This document shows positions 54,291 to 63,253 of a DNA stretch of 64,000 bases, in pieces (positions within the stretch are counted from its first letter, which is position 1; every line of letters begins with the position of its first letter). The position numbers were made by a program, and so were the translations under genes. A model generated the notes under the pieces. The model saw nothing but the letters and a program-made list of their open reading frames with translations. It was not told where the DNA came from and searched no databases. Source of the DNA: CBDEGU01 sp965238045 (GTDB taxonomy: Bacteria > Acidobacteriota > Terriglobia > Bryobacterales > UBA6623); the NCBI GenBank assembly GCA_965238045.1, contig CBDEGU010000007.1, positions 515,481 to 579,480 of the forward strand, given 5' to 3'.

Positions 54291-54685
54291 CCGCGAAGAA
54301 CGAAGCTAGCAAGCCCAGCCACCCAGCAACCTCAGCCAGTCACCCAACCCATCCGCTAGACCAAGCAGTGGCGCTAGGGCGAGACACCGTCGAGCCCCTC
54401 AGGCCGCCCGCAGCGGTCCAAATATCCGAAAAACCGGGCAAATCCGGACAAAACGACGCCGCGAAACCAGCCCCCACCACCCCACCCATCGCCCAAAAAC
54501 CCTTCCCCGGCCCGTCCTCAGCCGCTTCCCTCACAAAAAAAACCAAAAAAATCCCCAAAAACCGGGCATTATCGGACAAAACACCCCTCTCCAACCGCCA
54601 CTCGGACCCGCGGCCGGCCGGATTTTCAGCGTGCTATGCTCTTGGTTTGGAGCGCTCAGAAGACCCCGCTTCGTCTTCGATCCCG
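54291..54685. other. Second G-poor, C/A-rich noncoding block upstream of mqnE
   Basis: Again C/A-rich with A runs (for example around 54536-54550). A ~30-base imperfect direct repeat with core AAAAACCGGGCA...CGGACAAAAC occurs at 54428-54457 and 54556-54585. The mqnE promoter must lie at the right end; GCTATGCT near 54631 is a possible -10 region. No gene is seen. Confidence 0.55.
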
Positions 54686-55804
54686 ATGCAACCCCATTTC
54701 GATGACCCCCGGCTTCGTCCGATCGCCGGCAAGGTTCTTGCTGGTGAGAGGCTGAGCTTTGACGACGGCCTGACGCTCTACCGCTCGGGCGATCTGCTCG
54801 GGGTCGGCTACCTGGCCAATCACGTTCGCGAACGGCTCAACGGCAACACCACTTACTTCAACGTCAACCGTCACATCAACCCGACGAATGTCTGCGTCGC
54901 GGCCTGCAAGCTCTGCGCCTTCGGCCGCGGGGTGCGCGACCCGAAAGGCTATACGATGTCGCTCGAACAGGTCTGGGAGACCGCCGGCCAGGGCTATATC
55001 GAGGAGGTGTCGGAATTCCACATCGTCGGCGGACTGCATCCGGAACTGAGCCTGGACTGGTTTTGCGAGATGATTCGCGGTCTTCGCGAGCGCTATCCGC
55101 GTGTTCATTTGAAAGCGTTCACGATGGTCGAGATCGGCTATCTCGCCCGGCGGGCCAAAATTTCGATCGAAGACACCTTGCGAAGACTCAAGGACGCCGG
55201 AGTCGATTCACTGCCCGGCGGCGGCGCCGAGATCTTCGCCGAGCCGGTCCGGCGCATCATTTGCGATCACAAGATCGACGGCCAGGAGTGGCTCGACACC
55301 GCCCGTCTGGCCCACAAGATGGGCTTGAAGTCCAACGCGACCATGCTCTACGGTCATGTGGAAACCGGGGAAGACCGGGTGGACCATCTCATCAAGCTGC
55401 GGGAACTGCAGGACGAGACCGGCGGTTTCCAGACCTTCATTCCGCTGGCCTTCCATCCCGCGAACACCGCGCTCCGCCACCTGCCGCCGACCTCGGGTTT
55501 TGACGACATCAAGACCATTGCCGTCGCGCGTCTGCTGCTCGACAACTTCCCGCACATCAAGGCCTACTGGGTGATGATGACGCCCAAGGTCGCCCAGATT
55601 GCCCAACGCTTCGGCGCCGACGACCTTGATGGAACAGTGGTCGAAGAGAAGATCTACCACGATGCCGGCGCGACCACCTCGCAAGCACTGCGCCGCGAAG
55701 AGTTGCTGCGGCTGATCCGCGAGGCCGGGCGCGATCCGGTCGAGCGCGACACCCTCTATCGCCCAGTCCAGCGCGAAGAAGCCACCTTCACGGTCCTGGC
55801 GTAG
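54686..55804 (+). CDS. mqnE: Aminodeoxyfutalosine synthase (menaquinone, futalosine pathway)
   Basis: 372 residues from ATG 54686; the longer frame upstream is low-complexity noncoding DNA. MqnE is a radical SAM enzyme that joins the product of MqnA to SAM to give 6-amino-6-deoxyfutalosine. The iron-sulfur cluster Cys are in NVCVAACKLCAFG (CxxxCxxC, residues ~70-77). HIVGGLHPELSLDWFCEMIR, DSLPGGGAEIFAEPVRR, KSNATMLYGHVET and FHPANTALRHLPPTSG are characteristic of MqnE rather than MqnC. The organism therefore probably makes menaquinone by the futalosine route. No other mqn gene is nearby. Confidence 0.94.
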   Translation: MQPHFDDPRLRPIAGKVLAGERLSFDDGLTLYRSGDLLGVGYLANHVRERLNGNTTYFNVNRHINPTNVCVAACKLCAFGRGVRDPKGYTMSLEQVWETAGQGYIEEVSEFHIVGGLHPELSLDWFCEMIRGLRERYPRVHLKAFTMVEIGYLARRAKISIEDTLRRLKDAGVDSLPGGGAEIFAEPVRRIICDHKIDGQEWLDTARLAHKMGLKSNATMLYGHVETGEDRVDHLIKLRELQDETGGFQTFIPLAFHPANTALRHLPPTSGFDDIKTIAVARLLLDNFPHIKAYWVMMTPKVAQIAQRFGADDLDGTVVEEKIYHDAGATTSQALRREELLRLIREAGRDPVERDTLYRPVQREEATFTVLA

Positions 55805-55854
55805 TTGGCCTAGACTACGCGCCCCCCAATCCGCGGCGGTTCCTGCTGACCTTC

Positions 55855-56457
55855 TTACTCGCCTGGGAGGATCAACTTGGGCATGCCGTCCTGCCCGAGT
55901 TGCTCTCCGATTTCGAGCAGCAGCGAATACTCCTCGATCGTGGTCGCCTCGACCGGCACGTAGATGTTCGCTCGCGTCATGTGGCGCTGGGGCAGCAGGG
56001 TCTTGCCGGCGATGACGGCCGAGTCGCTGGTTCGGACTTCAACCCGCGTCCGCTCGCCCACCGGCGTCAGGTGGAGATGAAAGTCGGCGAGGTAGGGCAC
56101 CGGCTGGCCCGAGACGCGATACACCTCCGACAAGCCCATCGGACTGTGAAACCAGGTTAGATAGAGGTCGTCGGCGTTGCCAGCCTCACCGAAGAGCGCG
56201 CGCATCTCCCCGGTAAGGAACTCGTCGCTATTGGATAGGACAGTAAACAGGTAGGGAGAGCGGTCGCGAAACTGCTTCTTGTATAGCGCCCGAACCGCCT
56301 GCTGGACCTCCCCGGTGCTAGCCCTAAACTCGTACGCCACCGGATTGGGCGCCGCCAGGGTTCTCGACTCGACCACGGGCTCGCCGCAGCAGGTTAGCAC
56401 GGCGAGAATCGCGCCTAGTGGCGGCAGCCGTCGCATGCCGCTGGCCGGTTCAGGCAT
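55855..56457 (-). CDS. Small lipoprotein, unknown function
   Basis: 200 residues if ATG 56457 is used; an internal ATG eight codons on (56436) would give a more standard signal. LGAILAVLTCCG is a signal ending at Cys. The mature part is mixed alpha/beta: FRASTGEVQQAVRALYKKQ, YLFTVLSNSDEF, DFHLHLTPVGERTRVEVRT strands and a final helix (EYSLLLEIGEQLGQ), a layout like START-related or SRPBCC lipid-binding folds, which is only an impression. The gene overlaps the end of plsC by 8 bases on the same strand, so it belongs to the accD-folC-plsC operon. Confidence 0.65.
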   Translation of the reverse strand: MPEPASGMRRLPPLGAILAVLTCCGEPVVESRTLAAPNPVAYEFRASTGEVQQAVRALYKKQFRDRSPYLFTVLSNSDEFLTGEMRALFGEAGNADDLYLTWFHSPMGLSEVYRVSGQPVPYLADFHLHLTPVGERTRVEVRTSDSAVIAGKTLLPQRHMTRANIYVPVEATTIEEYSLLLEIGEQLGQDGMPKLILPGE

Positions 56458-57295
56458 CGGCCACCTCCGGTTCCGACAGGTCGCCGATGATCTGTTGCAC
56501 GTCGCGGATCAGCTTCGCCGCGTCGCGGCTGATGAGTCCGGCGGTACCGACAGGCTGGCCGATGCGGAGTTCCACGCGGCCGGGATGCAGATGGGCCGAG
56601 TTGGGCGCAAGAATCTTTCGCGTCCCGACCAGCGCCATCGGCACGATGGGACATTGCGCCCGAATGGCGATGTGCGCCGCGCCGGGTTTGAAGCGGCGCA
56701 TGACCGGCTGCCGGGTGCGTCCGCCCTCGGGGAAGATCAGAATCGAGAACCCGGCGGCAATTTTGTCCGCTGCCTGGGCGATGCCTTTCACGGCCTCCCG
56801 GGGACTTTCCCGCCGCACCGGTATGTGCCCGGCGCGATTGAGGTGCCAGCCCAGAAACGGAACCTTCCACAGCCCGTGACGGGCCAGTATCCGAAACGGC
56901 CGCGGCATCGAGCCGAACATCACCGGCGTGTCGACGAGGCTGAAATGGTTCGATACGAAAACGTAGTGCTGCTCCGGGTCCAGCTTTTCCGCGCCCAGCA
57001 CATCGACACGGATCATGCAGATCCGCTGCAACATGCGAGCCCAAGCGACGGCGACTTTGTGCTGGGACTGTCCGGTGCGGTCGAACAGCGACGAGAAAAA
57101 TGAAATCGTCCCCATGCCGGCCGTCGCCAGACCGATCAGCGGGCACATCCAGAGGACTGAGCGTAGATAGCTGAGCACTGCGTTTTTCGTGAACCGTGAA
57201 CTGCCTGGCGTTGCTTGGCCGTCAGGATGGTACGGATTCACCCCCCGGGCCGGAACTGGTTGTGAAAGGACTATTCTAGCCGTCTGTAAGTTCAC
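56450..57295 (-). CDS. plsC: 1-acyl-sn-glycerol-3-phosphate acyltransferase
   Basis: 281 residues from ATG 57295; ~35 residues before the first hydrophobic part look non-conserved, so a start further in (GTG or ATG near residue 50) is possible. PlsC adds the second acyl chain to lysophosphatidate to make phosphatidate. Motif 1 is VSNHFSLVDTPV (the HxxxxD catalytic pair), motif 2 around GHIPVRRESPREAV, motif 3 LIFPEGGRTR, motif 4 CPIVPMALVGTRKIL. A membrane segment lies near 50-65 (SVLWMCPLIGLATAGMG). It is 47 bp downstream of folC and overlaps the lipoprotein gene. Confidence 0.93.
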   Translation of the reverse strand: MNLQTARIVLSQPVPARGVNPYHPDGQATPGSSRFTKNAVLSYLRSVLWMCPLIGLATAGMGTISFFSSLFDRTGQSQHKVAVAWARMLQRICMIRVDVLGAEKLDPEQHYVFVSNHFSLVDTPVMFGSMPRPFRILARHGLWKVPFLGWHLNRAGHIPVRRESPREAVKGIAQAADKIAAGFSILIFPEGGRTRQPVMRRFKPGAAHIAIRAQCPIVPMALVGTRKILAPNSAHLHPGRVELRIGQPVGTAGLISRDAAKLIRDVQQIIGDLSEPEVADA

Positions 57296-57342
57296 CGTTA
57301 CACATGCCGAAGCCCATTGGCGAGTCTGGTGACAGGGCGCCG

Positions 57343-58647
57343 CTACCGGCCCGTGAGGATTTCTCGTGCTTCCCCGGCCAGGAAGATCGATCCGGCGATC
57401 AGGACGATGTCGTCCGGCTGGGCCCTTTCCTTCGCGACTTGCATGGCCTCGGCGACCGATGGCGCCAGACGGATATCTTCGTGATGGTGGTCGATGATGG
57501 TCAAGAGCACTTCCGGGCTGACCGAGCGGGCGGTTTGCGAGCGTGTAACGATGACGCGCCTAGCCAGGGGCAGGAGCAGTCCGGCGACTTCGTCCACGGC
57601 CTTGTCGCGCGATGAACCGTAGATCAGAATGATGCGGCGGCCGCTGAGGTGATCGCCGGCAAAGCGGGCCAGCACCCTGGCGCCGGCGGGATTGTGGGCG
57701 CTATCGATGAGAAAGCTGGGATGGCCGGGGAACATCTCCAGGCGGCCGGGCCAGTTCGTCGAGGCGAGACCCCGGCGGATGTCGCCGAGCCCGGCTCCGG
57801 CGGCGTCGAGGGCGGCGATGGCGGTAAGCGCGTTGCCGATCTGGTGCTCGCCCAGCAGTGAGAGCTCCACGCCGGTTTGCTTGCCGCTAGGCTTGCCACC
57901 GTGATAGTGAACCGCCTCGAAGCGGTAGCGGCCCTCTTCATGGTGCTCGCGGCGGGACTGCCAATCGACCCCAGCGCGGATGACGGGCAGCTCCAGGTCT
58001 CTCGCGCGCCGCTCAATGACTCCGCCCGCCTCGGCGGATTGCCCTGCGATGACGGCGGTAGCGCCGCGATGGAGAATGCCGGCCTTTTCCGCCGCGATTG
58101 AAGCGAGCGACTTGCCAAGGAAGGCCTCATGATCGAGGTCGACGGGCGTGATGACCGCGATCTCGGATGCGAGGACATTGGTTGCGTCCAGGCGGCCGCC
58201 CAAGCCGGTTTCCACGACGCCCCATTCCACGCCCGCTGTTCGGAAGGCGCAGAACGCCGCGGACGTGACCGACTCGAAGAACGTCGGGTGCATCTGGCGG
58301 CCGCCCGAGGCCAGGATTCGTTCGTTGGCGGCGCGCACCTCGCCGACCGCTGCGGCAAAGTCCCGGTCGCTGATTTCTTCCCCGTTGAGCCGGACCCGCT
58401 CGTTGAAGCGGCTCAGATGCGGTGAAGTGCACAGACCGGTGGAAGAGCGGGCCGCGCGCAGACCGGATTCGATCATGGCGGCGGTCGATCCCTTGCCGTT
58501 CGTCCCGGCGAGATGGATCGGGCGGAAACTCTTCTCGGGGTGATCGAGCACTTCGAGCAGCCGCTGCATACGCTCCAGCCCGAAATGCGAAGAGCGGATG
58601 TCGCCGAGCAGTGAGAGAAGATAACGAACGGCCCCGGCGTAGCTCAT
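57343..58647 (-). CDS. folC: Folylpolyglutamate synthase / dihydrofolate synthase
   Basis: 434 residues. FolC adds glutamate to dihydropteroate and extends folate polyglutamate tails, using ATP. The Mur-ligase P-loop is HLAGTNGKGSTAAMI near residue 45; SPHLSRFNERVRLNGEEIS follows and then ETGLGGRLDATNVL (substrate loop), ITPVDLDHEAFLG and DSAHNPAGARVLA in the C-terminal domain. The start ATG overlaps the accD stop (ATGA at 58647-58644), showing translational coupling. accD-folC is a common bacterial pair. Confidence 0.95.
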   Translation of the reverse strand: MSYAGAVRYLLSLLGDIRSSHFGLERMQRLLEVLDHPEKSFRPIHLAGTNGKGSTAAMIESGLRAARSSTGLCTSPHLSRFNERVRLNGEEISDRDFAAAVGEVRAANERILASGGRQMHPTFFESVTSAAFCAFRTAGVEWGVVETGLGGRLDATNVLASEIAVITPVDLDHEAFLGKSLASIAAEKAGILHRGATAVIAGQSAEAGGVIERRARDLELPVIRAGVDWQSRREHHEEGRYRFEAVHYHGGKPSGKQTGVELSLLGEHQIGNALTAIAALDAAGAGLGDIRRGLASTNWPGRLEMFPGHPSFLIDSAHNPAGARVLARFAGDHLSGRRIILIYGSSRDKAVDEVAGLLLPLARRVIVTRSQTARSVSPEVLLTIIDHHHEDIRLAPSVAEAMQVAKERAQPDDIVLIAGSIFLAGEAREILTGR

Positions 58648-59507
58648 TCGCGAGGGTCGAGAAAGAACGCGAAAGCGCGGTCGAGAAACTCTTTCATCTC
58701 ATTGCGTTTTACGATCGCGTCGATCATCCCGTGCTCAAGCAGAAACTCGGTTCGCTGGAAACCCTTGGGCAGTTTTTGACGGATCGTCTGTTCGATGACG
58801 CGGGGTCCGGCGAAGCCGATTAAGGCCCCGGGCTCGGCGATGTTCAGGTCGCCAAGCATGGCGTAACTTGCGGTGACGCCTCCGGTGGTCGGGTCGGTGA
58901 GAACGCTGATGTAGGGCAGCCGGGCCTCGTCGAGCAGATTGAGGGCCGCCGAGATCTTGGCCATCTGCATCAGGCTCAGCGCGCCTTCCATCATGCGGGC
59001 GCCGCCGGAGGCGGAAATGATAACCAGGGGTTTGCCTGCCGCCGCCGCGCGCTCGATGGCGCGGGTGATTTTTTCCCCCACCACCACACCCATGCTGCCG
59101 CCAATGAAGCGGTACTCCATGGCGCAGAATATCACCGGCCGGCCGTTGATCTTGCCCTCGGCGCAGATCACGGCGTCCTTCAGCCCGGTCACCTCCTCGG
59201 CTTGGCGCAAGCGCTGCTGATAGGGGCGCTGGTCGACGAACTTCAGAGCGTCGGCTGTTCGCAGGTCGCTGTCAAAGGCTTCCCACTGTGCGTCGTCGCA
59301 GAGCAGGTTCAAGCGCGCGGCGGCGTCGATCTTGAAATGGAAGCCGCAGCCGGGACACACCATGTGGTTTGCTTCGAGATCCTTTTTCCAAATGATCTCG
59401 CGGCAGGAGTCGCACTTGATCCACAGGCCTTCGGTGCGGACCCGCCGCTGTTCCGGCCGCTGTTCCGATCCCGCGGTTGTCTTTTGGGTTTTCGAGAACC
59501 ATGCCAC
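58644..59507 (-). CDS. accD: Acetyl-CoA carboxylase carboxyltransferase, beta subunit
   Basis: 287 residues from GTG 59507 (reading M-AWFSKTQK), preferred because homologues begin with AWFSK and GGTGGAA lies just upstream; ATG 59537 would add ten residues. AccD with AccA transfers carboxyl from biotin to acetyl-CoA in fatty acid synthesis. The four-Cys zinc finger is CDSC...CPGC at about residues 30-53. Carboxyltransferase markers are GRPVIFCAMEYRFIGGSMG, SASGGARMMEGALSLMQMAK, LTDPTTGGVTASYAMLGD and GFAGPRVIEQTI. It is first in the operon with folC, plsC and a lipoprotein. Confidence 0.95.
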   Translation of the reverse strand: MAWFSKTQKTTAGSEQRPEQRRVRTEGLWIKCDSCREIIWKKDLEANHMVCPGCGFHFKIDAAARLNLLCDDAQWEAFDSDLRTADALKFVDQRPYQQRLRQAEEVTGLKDAVICAEGKINGRPVIFCAMEYRFIGGSMGVVVGEKITRAIERAAAAGKPLVIISASGGARMMEGALSLMQMAKISAALNLLDEARLPYISVLTDPTTGGVTASYAMLGDLNIAEPGALIGFAGPRVIEQTIRQKLPKGFQRTEFLLEHGMIDAIVKRNEMKEFLDRAFAFFLDPRE

Positions 59508-59690
59508 GGAACAAATTCCACCTTCCTGCTCGATCATAACAGAGCGCTTGGGCCGTCTTCCCCTCCCCGGTCCAGCCCCTGCCTGGCCATCGCGCATGGC
59601 TGCCAAGCGTGCTCCCAAGGCTGTCTGGATGAGGTGGAAATGAAATTCCTAACCATGGCCGGGATCGCGGATAATAAAGGCACACGATCG

Positions 59691-60140
59691 ATGCTTCGTT
59701 TGATTCGATTCTTCTTCTTCATGGGCGGGCTGGCGCTCTTGGCGCTCATGGCTCTGCTCTATGTCGATACCAGCGACGAGGACATTGTCTCTTCGATGGA
59801 CGCGGGAGTGGCGCGACTCAGCCAGCAGGCGGAACTTCTCAGTGAGAGCGCGCGGAAGGCCATCAGGCAGGGGAACGAACAGATCAACAAGAAGACCCGC
59901 GCGCTGCGATCACAGAGTGGCGAAGCTCAGAAGGAGTTCAACGAGGCCGGCGACGAGCAACAGAAGGAGCTTGCGAAGATCGGTTCGGAAGCCGGGGCCC
60001 GGGCCGATGAACTCAAAGCCAAGGCCGATTCGGTGGCGTCCGAGATCCAGGCCAAACTCAGCAAGTACTCCAAGTGGCTGCGGAAACAGCTCGCCGAGTG
60101 GAAGAAGCGGATCGAGGAAGCTTGGGAAGAGCAGGGCTGA
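59691..60140 (+). CDS. Single-pass membrane protein with a long charged coiled-coil
   Basis: 149 residues from ATG 59691; ATG 59640 is in frame with a close GAGGTGG and would add 17 residues. A membrane segment (LIRFFFFMGGLALLALMALLYV, first ~25 residues) is followed by ~110 residues of charged helix (for example QINKKTRALRSQSGEAQKEF and ELKAKADSVASEIQAKLSK) and a Trp/Lys end (WLRKQLAEWKKRIEEAWEEQ). This looks like an anchored coiled-coil spacer. It is divergent from accD and convergent with uvrA. No family is recognised. Confidence 0.65.
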   Translation: MLRLIRFFFFMGGLALLALMALLYVDTSDEDIVSSMDAGVARLSQQAELLSESARKAIRQGNEQINKKTRALRSQSGEAQKEFNEAGDEQQKELAKIGSEAGARADELKAKADSVASEIQAKLSKYSKWLRKQLAEWKKRIEEAWEEQG

Positions 60141-60207
60141 GCAGCTTCGGCGTGGTTCGCTTGCCCGACGCGGCCCGCCTCTCAAGGCGCCTCCTCTTAG
60201 GAAATCC

Positions 60208-62991
60208 TTACCCGCGACCGAGCACCTTGGCCAGCGCCTTGCCCGTGTAGCTTCGGCGTGATTGCACGATTTGTTCGGGCGTGCCGCAGGCCACGATTTC
60301 GCCTCCCTGGTCTCCGCCCTCCGGTCCCAGGTCGATGATCCAGTCGGCGGCCTTGATCACGTCGAGATTATGCTCGATTACGATCACCGTGTTGTTGAGT
60401 TCGGTAAAGCGGAACAGTACTTCCAGCAGCTTCTTCACGTCTTCGAAATGCAGGCCGGTCGTGGGCTCGTCGAGAATGTAGAGCGTGCGTCCGGTCTGCC
60501 GCTTGCTCAACTCCTTGGCCAGTTTGATGCGCTGTGCTTCTCCCCCGGATAGAGTGGTCGATGACTGGCCCAGGTGCAGATATCCAAGGCCGACATCGAC
60601 GAGGGTTTTCAACTTGGCGTGAACTTTCGGGATGTTTTCCATCAAGGGCAGGACTTCTTCGACGGTGGATTCGAGCAAGCCGGCAATGGAGCGCCCCTTG
60701 AACTTCACCTGTAGTGTCTCGTGATTGTAGCGGCGTCCCCGGCAGGTGTCGCAGGTCACGAAAACATCGGGCAGAAAATTCATCTCGATGCGGCTCTGGC
60801 CATCGCCCTGGCAGGCTTCGCAGCGTCCGCCCTTGACGTTGAAACTGAAGCGGCCCTGCTGGTATCCCCGCACTCGGGATTCCGGGAGCATGGCGTAAAT
60901 CTCGCGGATCGGCGTGAACGCCCCGGTATAGGTTGCCGGGTTGGATCGCGGCGTTCGGCCAATCGGCGACTGGTCGATGAGAATCACCTTGTCGATATGC
61001 TCCATGCCTTCGATACTTCGGTGACGTCCCGGTGTCGCGCTCGAGCGGTAGATCTTGCGCGCCAGCGCCGGGTAGAGAATTCCGTTGACCAGCGTGGATT
61101 TGCCGCTGCCGGAAACACCCGTGACCACGGTGAACGTTCCTAGGGGAAAGGTAGCGTCAATGGACTTGAGATTGTGCTGCCTGGCTTCCCGCACGACAAT
61201 TTTCTTGCCGTTGGGCGAGCGCCGCGCCTCTGGCAGCGGAACCTGTCTGGCTCCGCTTAAATATTGCCCGGTAAGAGAGGCTGAGTTGGCGGCAACTTGT
61301 TTCGGTGTGCCGCTTGCGACCAACTCGCCACCCAATCTCCCGGCGCCGGCGCCAAGATCGACCACGTAGTCGGCCCTCTCGATGGTTTCGAGATCGTGCT
61401 CGACGACGATGATCGTGTTGCCAAGGTCGCGCAGCCGGGCCAGGGTCTTCAGCAGCCGGTCGTTGTCTCTGGCGTGCAGGCCGATCGAAGGTTCATCGAG
61501 AACGTAGAGCACCCCTCGCAACTCCGAGCCGATCTGGGTTGCCAGGCGAACCCGCTGCGCTTCCCCGCTGGAAAGCGTGGCGGCCGCACGTCCGAGACTG
61601 AGATAGTCCAGCCCCACGGCGCTCAGAAACCCGAGTCTTCTCTGTACTTCTTCGACGATGCGCCCGGCGACAAGCCTCTGGCGCTCCGACAAGTCAAAGC
61701 TGGCAAGCGCTCCGGCGGCCTCGTCCACCGGAAGCGCCGCGAACTCAGCAATCGACAGCTCGGCGACCTTGACCGCGAGACTCTCCGGGCGCAACCGCCG
61801 CCCGCGGCACGCGGGACAGGAGTTGGCCGAGCGAAAACGCGTCAGCCAGGCGCGGAAGTTTTCCGTTGCGTAGGTGTCATTCCATTCCTCTAGCAGTCGC
61901 AGCAAGCCCCGGAACGGCCGCGCCGATTTGGCCGCCGCGTTGGGATTCTCGCCCCGCAGCAGGAGAACTTGCTGCTGGCCCGAGAGAGCATCGTAGGACT
62001 TCGTCAAACGGAGGCCGTGACGTTTGGCTCCGGCCGTCAAACTTCTCTCGACTCGCGGCGGCAACAGCCCGGGCTCGATCCCGCCGCCGAGAAGTGGCTT
62101 GGTTCGATCGGCGATCACCTTTTCGGGGTCGAACTCCCAGCGAGTACCCAGTCCGGTGCAGCTTTCGCAGGCCCCATAGGGGCTGTTGAAAGAGAACGAT
62201 CGCGGCTCAAGCGTCGGCACGCTGCGTCCGCACCGAGTACAGGCCAGCTTCTCGGAATAGAGCTGCTCGGCGCCCGAGGTTTCAGCGACAAGGACCAGAC
62301 CTTCGCCCAATTTCGTCGCCGTCTGGATGGAATGGGTCAGACGTTTCTCAAGACCCGCCCGGATCTTCAAGCGATCGACGAGCACCTCGATCGTATGATT
62401 GCGCTGCCGATCGAGCGGGATATCTTCGTCAAGCTGGACCATCTCGCCGTCTACCCGCGCGCGCAAGAATCCGAGTTGCGCCAGCCGGTCGAACTCCCTT
62501 TTGAATTCACCCTTGCGCCCGCGGACTACCGGCGCCAGCACCATAACCTGCTTGCCCGTTCGCTCCGCCAAGACCCGCTGGGCGATTTCCCCGGCCGACT
62601 GGCGGCAGATAGGGATAGCGCAGCCGGGACAATGCGGCGTGCCGATCGAGGAGTACAGCAGCCTTAGGTAATCATAGATCTCGGTAATCGTTCCGACGGT
62701 GGATCGCGGGCTGCGATTGGTCGTCTTCTGCTCGATCGACAGAGCCGGACTCAGCCCCTCGATCGAGTCGACGTCGGGCCGCTCCATCTGATCTAGAAAC
62801 TGCCGCGCGTAGGGCGAAAGTGTTTCCACGTAGCGGCGCTGTCCCTCCGCATAAATCGTGTCGAAGGCCAGCGAGGACTTGCCCGACCCCGACAGCCCGG
62901 TAATCACGGTGAGACGGTTGCGCGGAATTTCGACATCGATGTTCTTGAGGTTGTGCTGCCGTGCTCCGCGTACGATAATTCGATCGATCAT
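60208..62991 (-). CDS. uvrA: Excinuclease ABC subunit A, copy 2 (canonical UvrA)
   Basis: 927 residues from ATG 62991 (MIDRIIVRGARQHNLKNIDV), the family start; the frame extends 61 codons upstream but is not conserved-looking. Walker A GLSGSGKS at 32-39 and GVSGSGKST near 628; signatures LSSGEAQR near 470 (the first G is Ser, also common in UvrA) and LSGGEAQR near 810; zinc modules CTRC...CESC near 257 and CEACQGDG...CDTC near 722. Standard blocks ESLSPYARQFL-like (ETLSPYARQFLDQMERPDVD), DQSPIGRTPRSNPATY and FDEPTTGLH-like (LDEPTTGLHFEDV) are present. Together with copy 1 at 305 it makes two UvrA in one 64-kb window. Confidence 0.96.
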   Translation of the reverse strand: MIDRIIVRGARQHNLKNIDVEIPRNRLTVITGLSGSGKSSLAFDTIYAEGQRRYVETLSPYARQFLDQMERPDVDSIEGLSPALSIEQKTTNRSPRSTVGTITEIYDYLRLLYSSIGTPHCPGCAIPICRQSAGEIAQRVLAERTGKQVMVLAPVVRGRKGEFKREFDRLAQLGFLRARVDGEMVQLDEDIPLDRQRNHTIEVLVDRLKIRAGLEKRLTHSIQTATKLGEGLVLVAETSGAEQLYSEKLACTRCGRSVPTLEPRSFSFNSPYGACESCTGLGTRWEFDPEKVIADRTKPLLGGGIEPGLLPPRVERSLTAGAKRHGLRLTKSYDALSGQQQVLLLRGENPNAAAKSARPFRGLLRLLEEWNDTYATENFRAWLTRFRSANSCPACRGRRLRPESLAVKVAELSIAEFAALPVDEAAGALASFDLSERQRLVAGRIVEEVQRRLGFLSAVGLDYLSLGRAAATLSSGEAQRVRLATQIGSELRGVLYVLDEPSIGLHARDNDRLLKTLARLRDLGNTIIVVEHDLETIERADYVVDLGAGAGRLGGELVASGTPKQVAANSASLTGQYLSGARQVPLPEARRSPNGKKIVVREARQHNLKSIDATFPLGTFTVVTGVSGSGKSTLVNGILYPALARKIYRSSATPGRHRSIEGMEHIDKVILIDQSPIGRTPRSNPATYTGAFTPIREIYAMLPESRVRGYQQGRFSFNVKGGRCEACQGDGQSRIEMNFLPDVFVTCDTCRGRRYNHETLQVKFKGRSIAGLLESTVEEVLPLMENIPKVHAKLKTLVDVGLGYLHLGQSSTTLSGGEAQRIKLAKELSKRQTGRTLYILDEPTTGLHFEDVKKLLEVLFRFTELNNTVIVIEHNLDVIKAADWIIDLGPEGGDQGGEIVACGTPEQIVQSRRSYTGKALAKVLGRG

Positions 62992-63220
62992 TGAGGGAGG
63001 AGTCGCGAACCGGCCGCCGCCGGCTGGCAAAACTCCCGCCGCCGACTCGCAAAACTCATTGTAGTGAGCCGCCCGAGGGGCGGTCAAACCAGCGGCGTTG
63101 CCCGGCCTGCAAAGGGCAGCGCTTTGCGCGAGACGGGAATCCAGTCGCCGAATCCAGTCACGGGATCCAGTCACGGGATCCGGGCCCCGCTCTGGAGGAA
63201 AGCTGTGCTACACTGTGTAT

Positions 63221-63246
63221 ACCCTATTCTCTATCTATAATAGGGT
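63221..63246 (+). promoter_or_regulatory. Inverted repeat overlapping a perfect -10 box (candidate repressor operator)
   Basis: ACCCTATT at 63221-63228 and AATAGGGT at 63239-63246 are exact complements, ten bases apart. TATAAT at 63236-63241, a consensus -10 box, lies across the right arm, eight bases before the DUF2061 start region; no good -35 is seen. Such an arrangement is typical of a dimeric repressor site (Rrf2-like sites have this size), although a short stem-loop is the alternative. Confidence 0.6.
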
Positions 63247-63253
63247 GATTGAA

